From: Lachnospiraceae bacterium
GTDB taxonomy: Bacteria; Bacillota; Clostridia; Lachnospirales; Lachnospiraceae
Assembly (NCBI GenBank): GCA_021772075.1
Contig: JAETNQ010000007.1
Location: forward strand, 27,956 to 91,955
DNA length: 64,000 bases
Direction: 5' to 3'
Both the position numbers and the translations under genes were made by a program. Below the pieces are notes generated by a model, which was not told where the DNA came from, ran no database searches, and worked only from the letters and a program-made list of their open reading frames with translations. Positions 1-9,275 of this stretch are shown here, piece by piece; the first letter of the stretch is position 1, and each line of letters opens with the position of its first letter.

Positions 1-1479
1 CTCTCTCTCCGGGAAGCAAAAAGCACATGCAACATGGCCTATCTGTATACGCTCAGCACGGATGGAAACCAAGTTTTTTATGGGATCGATACCGATGAAA
101 CGGATGCGAAATGTGCGATCGGTGATATTTTTGAATATTCTTATGAGGAATTAAGGCCAGTATTTGAAGGCAGTACATATGTCCAGGACTATATCGATTC
201 TACGGAAAACGGAGACCTGATTACCGTTTACATGCCGGTCCTGGATGAGGAAAACCGCGTGGCGGTGGTTCTCGGCAGTGATTATGATGCTTCTGAGATT
301 GTGAAAAGATTAAACCATATCAGGATCTGGATGATGCAGATCGGCGTGATAGGGGTTCTGGCGGCTCTTGTGGTTTCCCATTTGATTATCAGGACGATTA
401 CGGGCAGCCTGTGGAAGGTGAACCAGAAAATTTATGAGCTGGTCAACAGCGAGGGGGATCTGACCCAGAAACTGCAAGTCAGGACAGGGGATGAGATGGA
501 GCTTATGGCGGATAATGTGAATGCGCTACTAAAATATATCCGCGAGATCATGCTGCATATTTCCGATGATTCCAATAAACTGAATGAGTCAACGAAGATC
601 GTATTCGGGAACCTGACGAGCGCGGGGGAAAACGTCATGGAAGTTTCCTCTACTATGGAGCAGATGAGCGCGGCTATGGAGGAAAGCACGGCTACCTTAA
701 GCCAGATCGGCGAATCTATGGGGGAAGTTTATACGAATATTAACTATATAGCGGAAAAAGCGGAAACGGGCAATCAACTGACAAGGGATATTAAGGGAAA
801 AGCCCAGAAAATATATGACTATGCCGAGGAAGAACAGGTCAATGCCCGTACAGCGGTTCAACAGTTGGCCGATTCGGTCAATGATAAGATCCGGAAGTCG
901 AAATCGGTGGAAGAGATCAATCTGCTGACGGAAGATATTATCAGCATTACAGGGCAGACAAACCTTTTGGCATTAAATGCCAGCATAGAAGCAGCCAGGG
1001 CAGGAGAAGCAGGGAAAGGCTTTGCGGTGGTGGCCGATGAGATCGGAAAGCTGGCATCGACTTCGGCGAATACTGCTGCCCAGATTAAACAGGTCAGCGC
1101 TGTCGTGATCGCGGCGGTGGAAGGGCTTGCTTTAGAAGCGGAAAAAATGCTCCAATGCATGGAAGAGACTGCGATGGAGGGATACCGGAAGCTGCTTTCC
1201 ACAAGCCAGGGATACCGCGAGGATGCGGAGAATATCCATGGCATGATGGAAAATTTTGCGGAGGATTCGGAGCGGCTGGAACAGTCGATCAACAATATAA
1301 AGGATGCCCTGCAGTCGGTAAGCACGGCCATCGAAGAGAATGCGAGAGGCGTTGTCAATGTGTCGGAAGTTTCCGCCCAGCTGACAGAGAGCATGAGGGA
1401 TATTGAGAAGAGGGCGGACCAGAACAAGAAGGTCGGGGAACAACTGGCGGCGGAAGTCGGGAAGTTTAAGCTGGAGTAG
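1..1479 (+). CDS. Methyl-accepting chemotaxis protein, 5' end outside window
   Basis: Membrane chemoreceptor that passes ligand binding to CheA/CheW. The reading frame is open back to base 1 without a stop, so the N-terminus and first membrane helix lie outside the window; the ATG at 34 is internal or at best an alternative start. What remains is the end of a periplasmic Cache-like sensor (GSDYD before the membrane), one TM helix near residues 98-120 counted from base 34, a HAMP linker, and a long coiled-coil signalling domain. The hairpin tip has the hallmark run around [20 protein letters not shown] and [11 protein letters not shown]. The C-terminus lacks an obvious CheR-tethering pentapeptide. 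Ligand cannot be told. It lies about 21 kb from the fla/che operon that holds its partners. Confidence 0.93.
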   Translation, partial: LSLREAKSTCNMAYLYTLSTDGNQVFYGIDTDETDAKCAIGDIFEYSYEELRPVFEGSTYVQDYIDSTENGDLITVYMPVLDEENRVAVVLGSDYDASEIVKRLNHIRIWMMQIGVIGVLAALVVSHLIIRTITGSLWKVNQKIYELVNSEGDLTQKLQVRTGDEMELMADNVNALLKYIREIMLHISDDSNKLNESTKIVFGNLTSAGENVMEVSSTMEQMSAAMEESTATLSQIGESMGEVYTNINYIAEKAETGNQLTRDIKGKAQKIYDYAEEEQVNARTAVQQLADSVNDKIRKSKSVEEINLLTEDIISITGQTNLLALNASIEAARAGEAGKGFAVVADEIGKLASTSANTAAQIKQVSAVVIAAVEGLALEAEKMLQCMEETAMEGYRKLLSTSQGYREDAENIHGMMENFAEDSERLEQSINNIKDALQSVSTAIEENARGVVNVSEVSAQLTESMRDIEKRADQNKKVGEQLAAEVGKFKLE

Positions 1480-1521
1480 TCAGGAAGGGATTACATAAGA
1501 GAAGAAAAGGGGGAACGAAAG

Positions 1522-3111
1522 GTGGGAGGGAAGAAGGGAGAACTGGATGAGATTTCCATTTCGCAGGGCTGCTTCTTGAATATGCTGAAAGAAAGCAGCG
1601 GGAATGGGAAAAGGTTCTGCTTTATTCTAGGTTCCGGGGTGTCCAAGAGTTCGGGAATCCCTACGGGGATCGATATGTCGAAGACATGGGTCAGGGAGAT
1701 TGAGGAACGGTATAAAGGGAACGACAAGGAAAAAGAAGATTTGATGAAGCGGCTGGAAATCAAGGATATTTCCATCAAGAGCGAGAATTATTTCGATATT
1801 TACAGTCTGCGGTTTTTCCCTGATTATGGGAATGGTTATGCCTATTTAGAAAGGAATATGGAAAACGCGGAACCGGGATTCGGCTATTACCCTTTGGTAA
1901 GATTTCTGACAACGACGGAGAGCAATCTTGTGATTACCACGAATTTTGACAGTCTGGTGGAAGATGCGCTTTTTATTTATACGAAGAAGAGGCCGGTCGT
2001 CGTGGGGCATGAGTCTTTGGCGGAATTTATCGATGTGAACACGAAAAGGCCGATCGTGGCAAAACTGCACCGGGGGCTGTTCTTTAATCCTTTGAACAGG
2101 AAGGAAGAATTGCAGGAACTTTCGGAGAAATGGAAAAAGGTGCTGAGAATGGTGTTCCGTGTTTTTACTCCCATCGTGATCGGATATGGGGGAGGGGACA
2201 GGACGCTGATGAAGTTCCTGACGGATAAGTCGGTGGAACTGAACGGGATTTTCTGGTGTTATGTGAGGGGTGAAAAAGAGGAGGACGGGCCGGGGGATGA
2301 AATCGTCAGCCTGGTAAAGAGGCACAAGGGATATTTTGTTCCGATTGCAGGGTTTGATGAGATGATGTTTATGCTGGAAAGAACCTTTCAATATGAAAAC
2401 CCCGATGGATGGCTGCGGAAGGCGGCGGAAGATAAGATTGAATTATATAACAGGCGGTTCGAGGAATTCAGCAATAAGATGGATGAAATCGAGGAACCGA
2501 CCGAAGAGCAGAAAGAAGTGAAGGCTTCGTTAGGGGATTATGCGGATAAGGAAAAGGCGGCTTTGCTGGAATTGATAAAGAAAGATCCTTCGGCTGAAAA
2601 CTATTATAAGCTGGGGAACCGCGAGAGGATGAGTAAAAATTATCAGAAGGCGGTGGAGTACTACACGCAAGCGATAGAATCAGGGCTGGAGAATCCATTG
2701 GTTTATAATAACCGTGGAAACAGTTATAGGGATTTAAAAGAAAACAGAAAAGCGATCGAAGATTATAATAAGGCGATAGAACTGGATCCCAAATATGTAT
2801 ATGCTTATAATAATCGTGGAAATATTTATGGTGATTTGAAGGAATATGAGAAATCAATAGAAGATTATAATAAAGCGATAGAATTAGACCCCAAGTATGC
2901 AACTGCTTATAATGGTCGTGGTGTTAGTTTTCATAATTTAGAGAATTATGAAGAAGCGATAAAAAATTATAACAGAGCGATAGAGTTAAATGGTGAATAT
3001 GCTATGGCTTATAATAATCGTAGCCTTTGTTACCAAGAAATGGGTGAAAAAGAAAAAGCCGAGAAAGATTTTAAGAAAGCTGCAGAACTGGATCCGGAAT
3101 ATAGAAAATGA
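1522..3111 (+). CDS. SIR2-like NAD-binding protein with C-terminal TPR repeats
   Basis: 529 residues, GTG start behind a GGGGG purine run; no better in-frame start was found. The N-terminal half is a SIR2-like fold: GSGVSKSSGIP (residues 37-47) matches the GAGxSxxSGIP nucleotide loop, TTNFD (139-143) carries the conserved Asn and Asp, KLHRG (181-185) supplies a candidate catalytic His, and GYGGGD (221-226) a further NAD-site loop. No zinc-binding cysteine set is seen, so a deacetylase is unlikely; SIR2-like domains of this sort act as NADases in several antiphage systems. Residues about 361-526 are five tetratricopeptide repeats, a usual sensor or partner-binding module. There is no obvious operon partner: a chemoreceptor lies before it and a 200-base gap follows. 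A role in defence is inference. The repeat section is visibly richer in A+T than the SIR2 part. Confidence 0.8.
   Translation: MGGKKGELDEISISQGCFLNMLKESSGNGKRFCFILGSGVSKSSGIPTGIDMSKTWVREIEERYKGNDKEKEDLMKRLEIKDISIKSENYFDIYSLRFFPDYGNGYAYLERNMENAEPGFGYYPLVRFLTTTESNLVITTNFDSLVEDALFIYTKKRPVVVGHESLAEFIDVNTKRPIVAKLHRGLFFNPLNRKEELQELSEKWKKVLRMVFRVFTPIVIGYGGGDRTLMKFLTDKSVELNGIFWCYVRGEKEEDGPGDEIVSLVKRHKGYFVPIAGFDEMMFMLERTFQYENPDGWLRKAAEDKIELYNRRFEEFSNKMDEIEEPTEEQKEVKASLGDYADKEKAALLELIKKDPSAENYYKLGNRERMSKNYQKAVEYYTQAIESGLENPLVYNNRGNSYRDLKENRKAIEDYNKAIELDPKYVYAYNNRGNIYGDLKEYEKSIEDYNKAIELDPKYATAYNGRGVSFHNLENYEEAIKNYNRAIELNGEYAMAYNNRSLCYQEMGEKEKAEKDFKKAAELDPEYRK
2740..3090 (+). repeat. Tandem about 102-nt repeats encoding TPR units
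   Basis: The coding DNA of the TPR block is itself repeated with a 102-base period (34 codons). The stretches starting near 2755 and 2857 both begin GAAGATTATAATAA and share most of their first half, including GCGATAGAA and GCTTATAAT. Identity at DNA level points to recent unit duplication, so the repeat number may vary between strains. Confidence 0.7.
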
Positions 3112-3144
3112 TTTTCGCTATACTGTTACTTTGAAATATGGATA

Positions 3145-3279
3145 GGAAAAGCTTCCCTTTTCCGCTCATATCCCTTATAATAAGCAAGGCAGAGTTTGAG
3201 CCGGCGGGATGCCGGACAGGGGATATAAATAAACGGAAGAGAAGGTAAGAGTCTGCGTCCGCGCGGCATCCGCAGACTC
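3145..3279. other. Hairpin cluster in the 202-base gap after the SIR2-TPR gene
   Basis: Three stem-loops are visible: GGAAAAG/CTTTTCC (3145-3151 with 3157-3163), CCGGC/GCCGG (3201-3205 with 3211-3215) and a perfect 9-bp stem GAGTCTGCG/CGCAGACTC (3249-3257 with 3271-3279). None is followed by a clean T-run, so they are not textbook intrinsic terminators. They may end or attenuate transcription between the SIR2-TPR gene and the CofE-like gene. A TATAAT box is present at 3176 but no good -35 was found. Confidence 0.4.
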
Positions 3280-3313
3280 GTTAATAAAAAGCGGCGCAGA
3301 AACGAGGATAGCT

Positions 3314-4504
3314 ATGGAAAGAAGAGTAGGAACTATTTCAAGAGGAATCCGTTGCCCGATCATACGGGAAGGGGATGACCTGGTAAAAATTGTAACAGAC
3401 AGCGTATTGGAAGCGGCGCGGAGCGAAGGCTTCGAACTGAGGGACAGGGACGTGGTTGCGGTGACGGAGTCGGTGGTTGCCCGTTCCCAGGGCAATTATG
3501 CATCGGTGGAGGATATCGCGCAGGATGTCAGGGAAAAACTGGGGGGAGAGACGATCGGCGTTATTTTCCCGATCCTTTCCAGGAACCGTTTTGCCATCTG
3601 CCTTCGGGGAATTGCCAAGGGAGCGAAAAAGATCGTGCTGATGCTGAGTTATCCCAGCGATGAGGTGGGGAACGAGCTGGTTTCGTTGGACAAACTGGAC
3701 GATGCGGGGATCAATCCCTACAGCGATCTGCTGACATTGGAAAAATACAGGGAACTTTTCGGGGAGAACAAGCATCCTTTTACAGGAGTGGATTATGTGC
3801 AGTATTATGGGGACATTATCCGTGAAGAGGGGGCTGAAGTGGAGATTATTTTCGCCAATGACTGCCGGAAGATTTTGAAATATACGAAAAATGTGTTGAA
3901 CTGCGATATCCACAGCCGTGCCAGGACAAAGAAAATCTTGCGGGCATGCGGGGCGGAAAAGGTGTGCGGCCTGGATGATATATTGAATCAGTCCGTAAAT
4001 GGAAGCGGATATAATACGAATTATGGACTGCTCGGCTCCAACAAATCCACCGAAAGCTCCGTCAAGCTGTTCCCCAGGGAATGCACGGATCTTGTGCTGG
4101 ATATCCAGAAGGTAATACTGGATCGGACCGGAAAGCATGTGGAAGTCATGGTATACGGCGACGGGGCTTTCAAAGACCCGGTCGGAAAGATCTGGGAGCT
4201 GGCTGACCCGTGCGTATCCCCGGCAAGCACGCCGGGACTGGACGGGACGCCGAATGAAGTGAAACTGAAATATCTGGCGGACAACGATTTTAAAGATTTG
4301 TCCGGCGAGGAATTGAAAAAGGCCATTGAAAACCGTATCCGGGAAAAGAAGGATAATCTGGTAGGAGATATGGCATCCCAGGGAACGACGCCGAGGAGGC
4401 TGACGGATCTGATCGGTTCCCTCTGCGACCTGACCAGCGGTTCCGGGGATAAGGGAACGCCGGTTATTCTGATACAAGGCTATTTTGACAATTATGTGAG
4501 CTGA
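3314..4504 (+). CDS. Coenzyme F420-0:L-glutamate ligase-like (CofE family) protein
   Basis: 396 residues; ATG start in AGGATAGCTATG. The opening VGTISRGIRCPIIREGDDLV and the following VVAVTESVVARSQG fit the F420 ligase fold (CofE/FbiB N-terminal domain), which in methanogens and actinobacteria adds glutamates to F420 with GTP. No other F420 gene is seen in the window, and the taxa suggested by the rest of the window are not known as F420 producers, so the substrate is probably something else. The protein is longer than CofE (about 250 residues), with an extra C-terminal region containing PVGKIWELADPCVSPASTPG. The next gene starts 30 bases downstream and may be cotranscribed. Family assignment fairly sure, reaction unknown. 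Confidence 0.72.
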   Translation: MERRVGTISRGIRCPIIREGDDLVKIVTDSVLEAARSEGFELRDRDVVAVTESVVARSQGNYASVEDIAQDVREKLGGETIGVIFPILSRNRFAICLRGIAKGAKKIVLMLSYPSDEVGNELVSLDKLDDAGINPYSDLLTLEKYRELFGENKHPFTGVDYVQYYGDIIREEGAEVEIIFANDCRKILKYTKNVLNCDIHSRARTKKILRACGAEKVCGLDDILNQSVNGSGYNTNYGLLGSNKSTESSVKLFPRECTDLVLDIQKVILDRTGKHVEVMVYGDGAFKDPVGKIWELADPCVSPASTPGLDGTPNEVKLKYLADNDFKDLSGEELKKAIENRIREKKDNLVGDMASQGTTPRRLTDLIGSLCDLTSGSGDKGTPVILIQGYFDNYVS

Positions 4505-4534
4505 TACAAGCATGTTTCGGTATGGAGGATTGGA

Positions 4535-7255
4535 GTGGTCATCGGGATATTGGCGCATGTGGATGCGGGAAAAACAACTTTATCGGAAGCGATGCTCTAT
4601 GTCAGCGGAAGCATAAGAAGGATGGGCAGAGTGGACAACGGGGACGCTTTTCTGGATAACTACGAATTGGAGCGGAACCGCGGAATTACTATTTTTTCCA
4701 AACAGGCGGTTTTCCGGCTGGGGGATATGCCGGTGACTCTGCTGGATACTCCGGGCCATGTGGATTTTTCGGCAGAGATGGAACGCGCGCTCCAAGTGCT
4801 GGATTATGGAGTGCTTGTCATAAGCGGAGCCGACGGCGTGCAGGGACACACCCTGACGCTGTGGCGGCTGCTGAAAAGGTACGGCATACCGGTATTTCTG
4901 TTCATCAACAAGATGGATCAGGAAGGAACGGACAAGGAAGCGCTGATGGCGGGGCTGCAGGAAAGGCTGAGCGGGGAATGCATTGATTTTACGGAGAAGC
5001 GGCCCGGGCCTGAAAGGCAGAAGTTTTACGAAAACATTGCAATGGCCGAGGAAGAAACGCTGGAGGCCTTTTTGGAACAAGGGAAGATTGCGGAGGAAGA
5101 AATCAGGCGACTGGTTGCGGAACGGAAAATATTCCCTTGTTTTTTTGGTTCTGCCCTGAGAGGGACAGGAGTGGAAGAGTTTCTTGCCGGATTGCGGAAT
5201 TATGTCCGCGAGAGGGATTACCCGGACGGATTCGGAGCGAAAGTATTTAAGATTGCCAGGGATAACCAGGGCAGCCGTCTGACTTTCCTGAAGGTGACAG
5301 GGGGGAACCTTCCGGCACGGATGGAACTGGAAGGAGGCGGAGAGGGGAATGAGTGGAGGGAGAAAGTAAACCAGATCCGCATTTATTCCGGGGAAAAATA
5401 TAGCGTGGCGGAAGAGGCGGCGGCCGGGAGCATTTGCGCTGTCACCGGTTTAAGCCATACCAAGCCGGGGGAGGGGCTGGGAGAAGAGCGGGAGTCCGTC
5501 CTTCCGGTGCTGGAACCGGTGCTGACTTGCAAGATGGAACTTCCGCCGGAATGCGATCCTGCCCTGCTGCTTCCCAAACTTCGGCTGCTTGAGGAGGAGG
5601 AACCCCAGCTTCATCTGGTATGGAACGAAACATTGCGGGAAATACAGGCGAAGATCATGGGCGAAGTGCAGACGGAAGTCTTAAAGAGCCTGATCATGGA
5701 ACGGTTCGGCGTAGAGGTAGAATTTGGCGAGGGAAATATCGTATATAAGGAAACGATCGGGAACGCAGTGGAAGGCGTGGGGCATTTTGAGCCTTTAAAG
5801 CATTATGCGGAGGTGCATCTTCTTTTAGAACCGGGGGAACCCGGAAGCGGGCTTTCCTTTGCTTCGGATTGCAGCAGTGATATGCTGGAGCGGAACTGGC
5901 AGCGGCTGGTACTGACTCATTTGGAAGAAAAAGAACATAAGGGAGTATTGACCGGCTCGCCTCTTACCGATATGAGGATAACGCTGATCGGGGGAAGGGC
6001 TCATCAGAAGCATACAGAGGGCGGGGATTTCCGGCAGGCGTGTTACCGCGCGGTGCGGCAGGGGCTGATGGAAGCGCAGCCGGTGCTTTTGGAGCCGTAT
6101 TATGATTTCCGCTTGGAGGTGCCGGAAAAAATGATAGGGCGCGCCATGGCGGATATGGAAAGGATGAGCGGAACTTTTGATATGCCCCTGCGGCAGGGGG
6201 ATACGGCCATTTTGGCGGGGGAAGCTCCGGCAGCGTCCCTGCAGGGATATGCGAAGGAACTGGCGGCATATACCAAGGGGCACGGAAAGTTGTTTTGTAC
6301 ATGGAAGGGCTATAAGGCCTGTCATAATACGGAAGAGGTTGTGAAGAAGATCGGTTATGACGCGGAAAGGGATACGGACCATCCGGCCGGTTCCATTTTC
6401 TGCGCCCACGGGGCGGGTTTTTATGTGGAATGGGACGAAGTAAAAGATTATATGCATGTGGAAAGCTGTTTTCGGAGAGGAAAACCGGAGGAAGAAGGCA
6501 GCTCTGTGCAGCGTGGAGACGGCACAGGGGATGCCCTGCTGCAGACGCGGAGGAAACGCGGGAAAGGGCAGGGCGCGGATTCCGGCCAATGGCTGGGTAC
6601 CGAAGAAGTGGATGCGATTTTGGAAAAAACATTATATGCCAATAAAAAAGCGGGCAAAGCGGCCGGAAAGGGATTTGGAAATAGAAATGACGGAGCGTCT
6701 GTCCGCACTTATGGGCAGAGCGGGAAAGAAAACAGCAAAAAGGCGGAGAAGAGGGAAAAATATCTGCTGGTGGACGGCTATAATATTATTTTCGCCTGGG
6801 AAGACTTGAAAGAGCTGGCCGCAGTCAGCATTGACGGGGCGAGGGGGAAGCTGATGGATATTCTCTGCAATTACCAGGGAATGCGGGGATGCCATTTGAT
6901 CCTTGTTTTTGACGCTTACCGGGTGCAGGGACACGATACGGAACTTTTCGATTATCATAACATCCATGTGGTATATACGAAGGAAGCGGAGACGGCGGAC
7001 CAGTACATCGAAAAATTCGCCCATGAAAACGGGCGGAAGGCAGATGTAACGGTAGCTACTTCGGACGGGCTGGAACAGATTATCATCAGAGGCCAGGGCT
7101 GCTCCCTGCTTTCTGCAAGGGAATTGCGGGAAGAAATCCAAAGGGTTTCAGAGGAAATTCGCGGGGCATACATGGATAAACAGACAGAAGGCAGGAATTA
7201 TTTGATGGATGCGGTGGCGGAAGAAACGAGGGAACAGTGGAATCGGATTCTATGA
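4535..7255 (+). CDS. EF-G/TetM-like translational GTPase fused to a YacP/Rae1-type NYN endonuclease
   Basis: 906 residues from a GTG start; GGAGG at 4524-4528 lies 6 bases before it. The first 630 residues are an EF-G-like ribosomal GTPase of the tetracycline-protection type: AHVDAGKTT (7-15), RGIT (49-52), DTPGH (71-75) and NKMD (125-128) are the G motifs, followed by domains II-V. The domain IV loop that carries SPVSTPADF in TetM reads HQKHTEGGDFR here, so tetracycline protection is not supported. A charged, low-complexity linker (about 635-735) leads to an NYN/PIN-fold domain starting at KYLLVDGYNIIFAW (742-755), with further acidic motifs in LVFDAYR, ETADQYIEK and ATSDGLEQ. These match Rae1/YacP, the Bacillus nuclease that cuts mRNA in the ribosomal A site. 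A GTPase that enters the A site, joined to an A-site nuclease, suggests a ribosome-rescue or mRNA-surveillance factor; that is inference. Confidence 0.88.
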   Translation: MVIGILAHVDAGKTTLSEAMLYVSGSIRRMGRVDNGDAFLDNYELERNRGITIFSKQAVFRLGDMPVTLLDTPGHVDFSAEMERALQVLDYGVLVISGADGVQGHTLTLWRLLKRYGIPVFLFINKMDQEGTDKEALMAGLQERLSGECIDFTEKRPGPERQKFYENIAMAEEETLEAFLEQGKIAEEEIRRLVAERKIFPCFFGSALRGTGVEEFLAGLRNYVRERDYPDGFGAKVFKIARDNQGSRLTFLKVTGGNLPARMELEGGGEGNEWREKVNQIRIYSGEKYSVAEEAAAGSICAVTGLSHTKPGEGLGEERESVLPVLEPVLTCKMELPPECDPALLLPKLRLLEEEEPQLHLVWNETLREIQAKIMGEVQTEVLKSLIMERFGVEVEFGEGNIVYKETIGNAVEGVGHFEPLKHYAEVHLLLEPGEPGSGLSFASDCSSDMLERNWQRLVLTHLEEKEHKGVLTGSPLTDMRITLIGGRAHQKHTEGGDFRQACYRAVRQGLMEAQPVLLEPYYDFRLEVPEKMIGRAMADMERMSGTFDMPLRQGDTAILAGEAPAASLQGYAKELAAYTKGHGKLFCTWKGYKACHNTEEVVKKIGYDAERDTDHPAGSIFCAHGAGFYVEWDEVKDYMHVESCFRRGKPEEEGSSVQRGDGTGDALLQTRRKRGKGQGADSGQWLGTEEVDAILEKTLYANKKAGKAAGKGFGNRNDGASVRTYGQSGKENSKKAEKREKYLLVDGYNIIFAWEDLKELAAVSIDGARGKLMDILCNYQGMRGCHLILVFDAYRVQGHDTELFDYHNIHVVYTKEAETADQYIEKFAHENGRKADVTVATSDGLEQIIIRGQGCSLLSARELREEIQRVSEEIRGAYMDKQTEGRNYLMDAVAEETREQWNRIL

Positions 7256-7275
7256 AACAAGGAGAGGACAGAGGA

Positions 7276-9270
7276 ATGAAGAAAAGGCGTTGGCTGGGGC
7301 GGGCATTTGGCGCTTTGGCGGTTATATGGATTTTGGCGGAAGCATTTTCAGGGCGCAGTATGGCGGCAGAAGGGGAAAACCGCGTCAGCATATTGTTTAC
7401 CCATGACATGCATTCCCATATTAACAGCTTCCAGACAGTATATAAGGGGGAAGATGTGAATATCGGAGGGTTTGCCAGAATTCAGACGATTATCGACAGG
7501 CAGAGAGAAAAAGATCCGGAAACTTTGCTGGTGGACGGCGGGGATTTTTCGATGGGGAGTCTGTTCCAGACGGTGTATGAGACACAGGCATCCGAGCTTC
7601 GGTTGATGGGGGCTATGGGATATGACGCGACGACATTTGGCAACCATGAATTTGATTTCCGCTCGGAGGGGCTGGAAAATATGCTGTATACGGCGGTCGG
7701 CAGCGGGGAAGAACTGCCTATGCTGCTTGTCTGCAATGTGGATTGGACAGAGGCGGGAGAAGAACAGGAGGAAATCCGGGCCGCCTTTGAAGAATATGGG
7801 GTCAAAGATTATGAAATCGTGGAAAAAAACGGGGTAAGGATCGCCCTGATCGGCGTATTCGGGGAAGACGCTTTCGCCTGCGCGCCCACTTGCGCCCTTT
7901 CTTTCCGGAATCCGGCCGAGGCGGTGGCAGAGACCGTGGAAGAGATCCGGGAAAAGGAAGATGTGGATATGCTGGTCTGCCTGTCCCATTGCGGAACCAA
8001 TGAGGACAAGAAAAAATCCGAAGACGAAATCATCGCCCGGAAAGTGCCGGAACTGGATCTGATTATCAGCGGCCATTCCCATACGACGCTGGAGGAGCCG
8101 ATGGTATACGGGGATACTTATATCGTGTCTGCCGGGGAATATGGAAAGGCGGTAGGTTCTTTGTCTATGGTGGAAAAGGAGGGCGGCAGATGGAGGATAG
8201 AGGATTATGAACTGATCCCGACGACGGAAGAGATTCCCGGGGATGAAGAAATAAAAGAGAAAATCGCCGCATTTGAGGAAACGATCGATGAGGATTATCT
8301 GTCCCTTTTCGGATATACGGCGGATCAGGTGCTGGCTCATAATGAATATGCATTCAGCACGGTACAGGATCTGGAACAGCTGCACACGGAACATAATCTG
8401 GGAAACCTGATGGCGGATGCATATATTTATGCGGTGGAGACGGCGGAGGGATACGACGGGATACCGGTGGATATGGCAGTGGTGCCGAGCGGTACGGTGA
8501 GGGATACTTATGTGCCGGGGGATATTACGGTGGAAGACGTTTATAATTCCTTTTCCCTTGGGATAGGAAAGGACGGGGTTCCCGGATATCCATTGATCAG
8601 CGTTTACCTCACGGGGAAGGAACTGAAGACAGCGGCGGAGATCGACGCTTCGCTCACGGATTATATGAAGACGGCTCGGCTGTATATGAGCGGGATGCAC
8701 ATGACTTACAACCCGCACCGCCTGATTTTGAATAAAGTAACGGATATTTATTTGACGAAGGGGGATAACGGCTTGGCGCTGCCCGGCGGTTCAGGGGGAA
8801 GCGTGGAACGGATGGAACTGGAGGACGATAAACTGTACCGGGTAGTGGCGGATTTGTACAGCGGGCAGATGCTTCGTGCGGTAACGGATATGTCCTATGG
8901 AATTCTTTCGTTGGAACCAAAGAATGCGGACGGCACTCCGGTAGCCGATTTCGAGGACTGCATTGTTTACGATGGAGATATGGAATTGAAAGCATGGGCG
9001 GGAATCGCCAAATATATCGCTTCCTTTGAGGCGAACGCGGATGGGGTTGCCGAAGTGCCGGAATACTACGCGTCTCCTCAGGGGAGAAAGAATGTGGAGG
9101 ATGCGAAGGACATAGGAAGTTTGATGAAGAATCCCAATAAGTATGCGGCGGCGATTGTGGCAGTCCTCATTCTTGCCATAGCCCTTCTGGCGGCATTATT
9201 AATTGTCATGATAAAACTGGTGAAAAAAGCAGCGGCAGCGCTGCGGGAAAAACAAAATCGGAAAGGGTGA
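7276..9270 (+). CDS. Membrane-anchored 5'-nucleotidase / 2',3'-cyclic phosphodiesterase family protein
   Basis: Extracytoplasmic metallophosphatase of the UshA/YfkN type, expected to dephosphorylate nucleotides outside the cell. The ATG at 7276 is preferred (GGAGAGG at 7261-7267, then a typical signal peptide KKRRW...ALAVIWILAEAF); an in-frame ATG at 7237 would overlap the previous gene. Metal-site motifs appear in order: THDMHSH near residue 42, VDGGDFSMGS, FGNHEFDF, LSHCGTN and SGHSHTTLEEP. The C-terminal 5'-nucleotidase domain follows (NLMADAY, MAVVPSGTVR). The end has one hydrophobic helix, AAAIVAVLILAIALLAALLI, and a basic tail, so the enzyme stays attached to the membrane. It begins 20 bases after the GTPase-nuclease gene. 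Confidence 0.88.
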   Translation: MKKRRWLGRAFGALAVIWILAEAFSGRSMAAEGENRVSILFTHDMHSHINSFQTVYKGEDVNIGGFARIQTIIDRQREKDPETLLVDGGDFSMGSLFQTVYETQASELRLMGAMGYDATTFGNHEFDFRSEGLENMLYTAVGSGEELPMLLVCNVDWTEAGEEQEEIRAAFEEYGVKDYEIVEKNGVRIALIGVFGEDAFACAPTCALSFRNPAEAVAETVEEIREKEDVDMLVCLSHCGTNEDKKKSEDEIIARKVPELDLIISGHSHTTLEEPMVYGDTYIVSAGEYGKAVGSLSMVEKEGGRWRIEDYELIPTTEEIPGDEEIKEKIAAFEETIDEDYLSLFGYTADQVLAHNEYAFSTVQDLEQLHTEHNLGNLMADAYIYAVETAEGYDGIPVDMAVVPSGTVRDTYVPGDITVEDVYNSFSLGIGKDGVPGYPLISVYLTGKELKTAAEIDASLTDYMKTARLYMSGMHMTYNPHRLILNKVTDIYLTKGDNGLALPGGSGGSVERMELEDDKLYRVVADLYSGQMLRAVTDMSYGILSLEPKNADGTPVADFEDCIVYDGDMELKAWAGIAKYIASFEANADGVAEVPEYYASPQGRKNVEDAKDIGSLMKNPNKYAAAIVAVLILAIALLAALLIVMIKLVKKAAAALREKQNRKG

Positions 9271-9275
9271 AAGAA

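Noticed and set aside
3338..4558. Long open frame on the minus strand (406 codons)
   Set aside because: Lies fully over the CofE-like gene, has no recognisable protein motifs and is rich in His/Arg/Pro as expected for a shadow frame.
4535..6600. Tetracycline-resistance gene
   Set aside because: The GTPase resembles TetM, but the drug-displacing domain IV loop is not conserved and the protein is fused to a nuclease, so resistance is not supported.
7348..8718. Long open frame on the minus strand (456 codons)
   Set aside because: Antisense to the 5'-nucleotidase with its conserved motifs; composition is that of a shadow frame.
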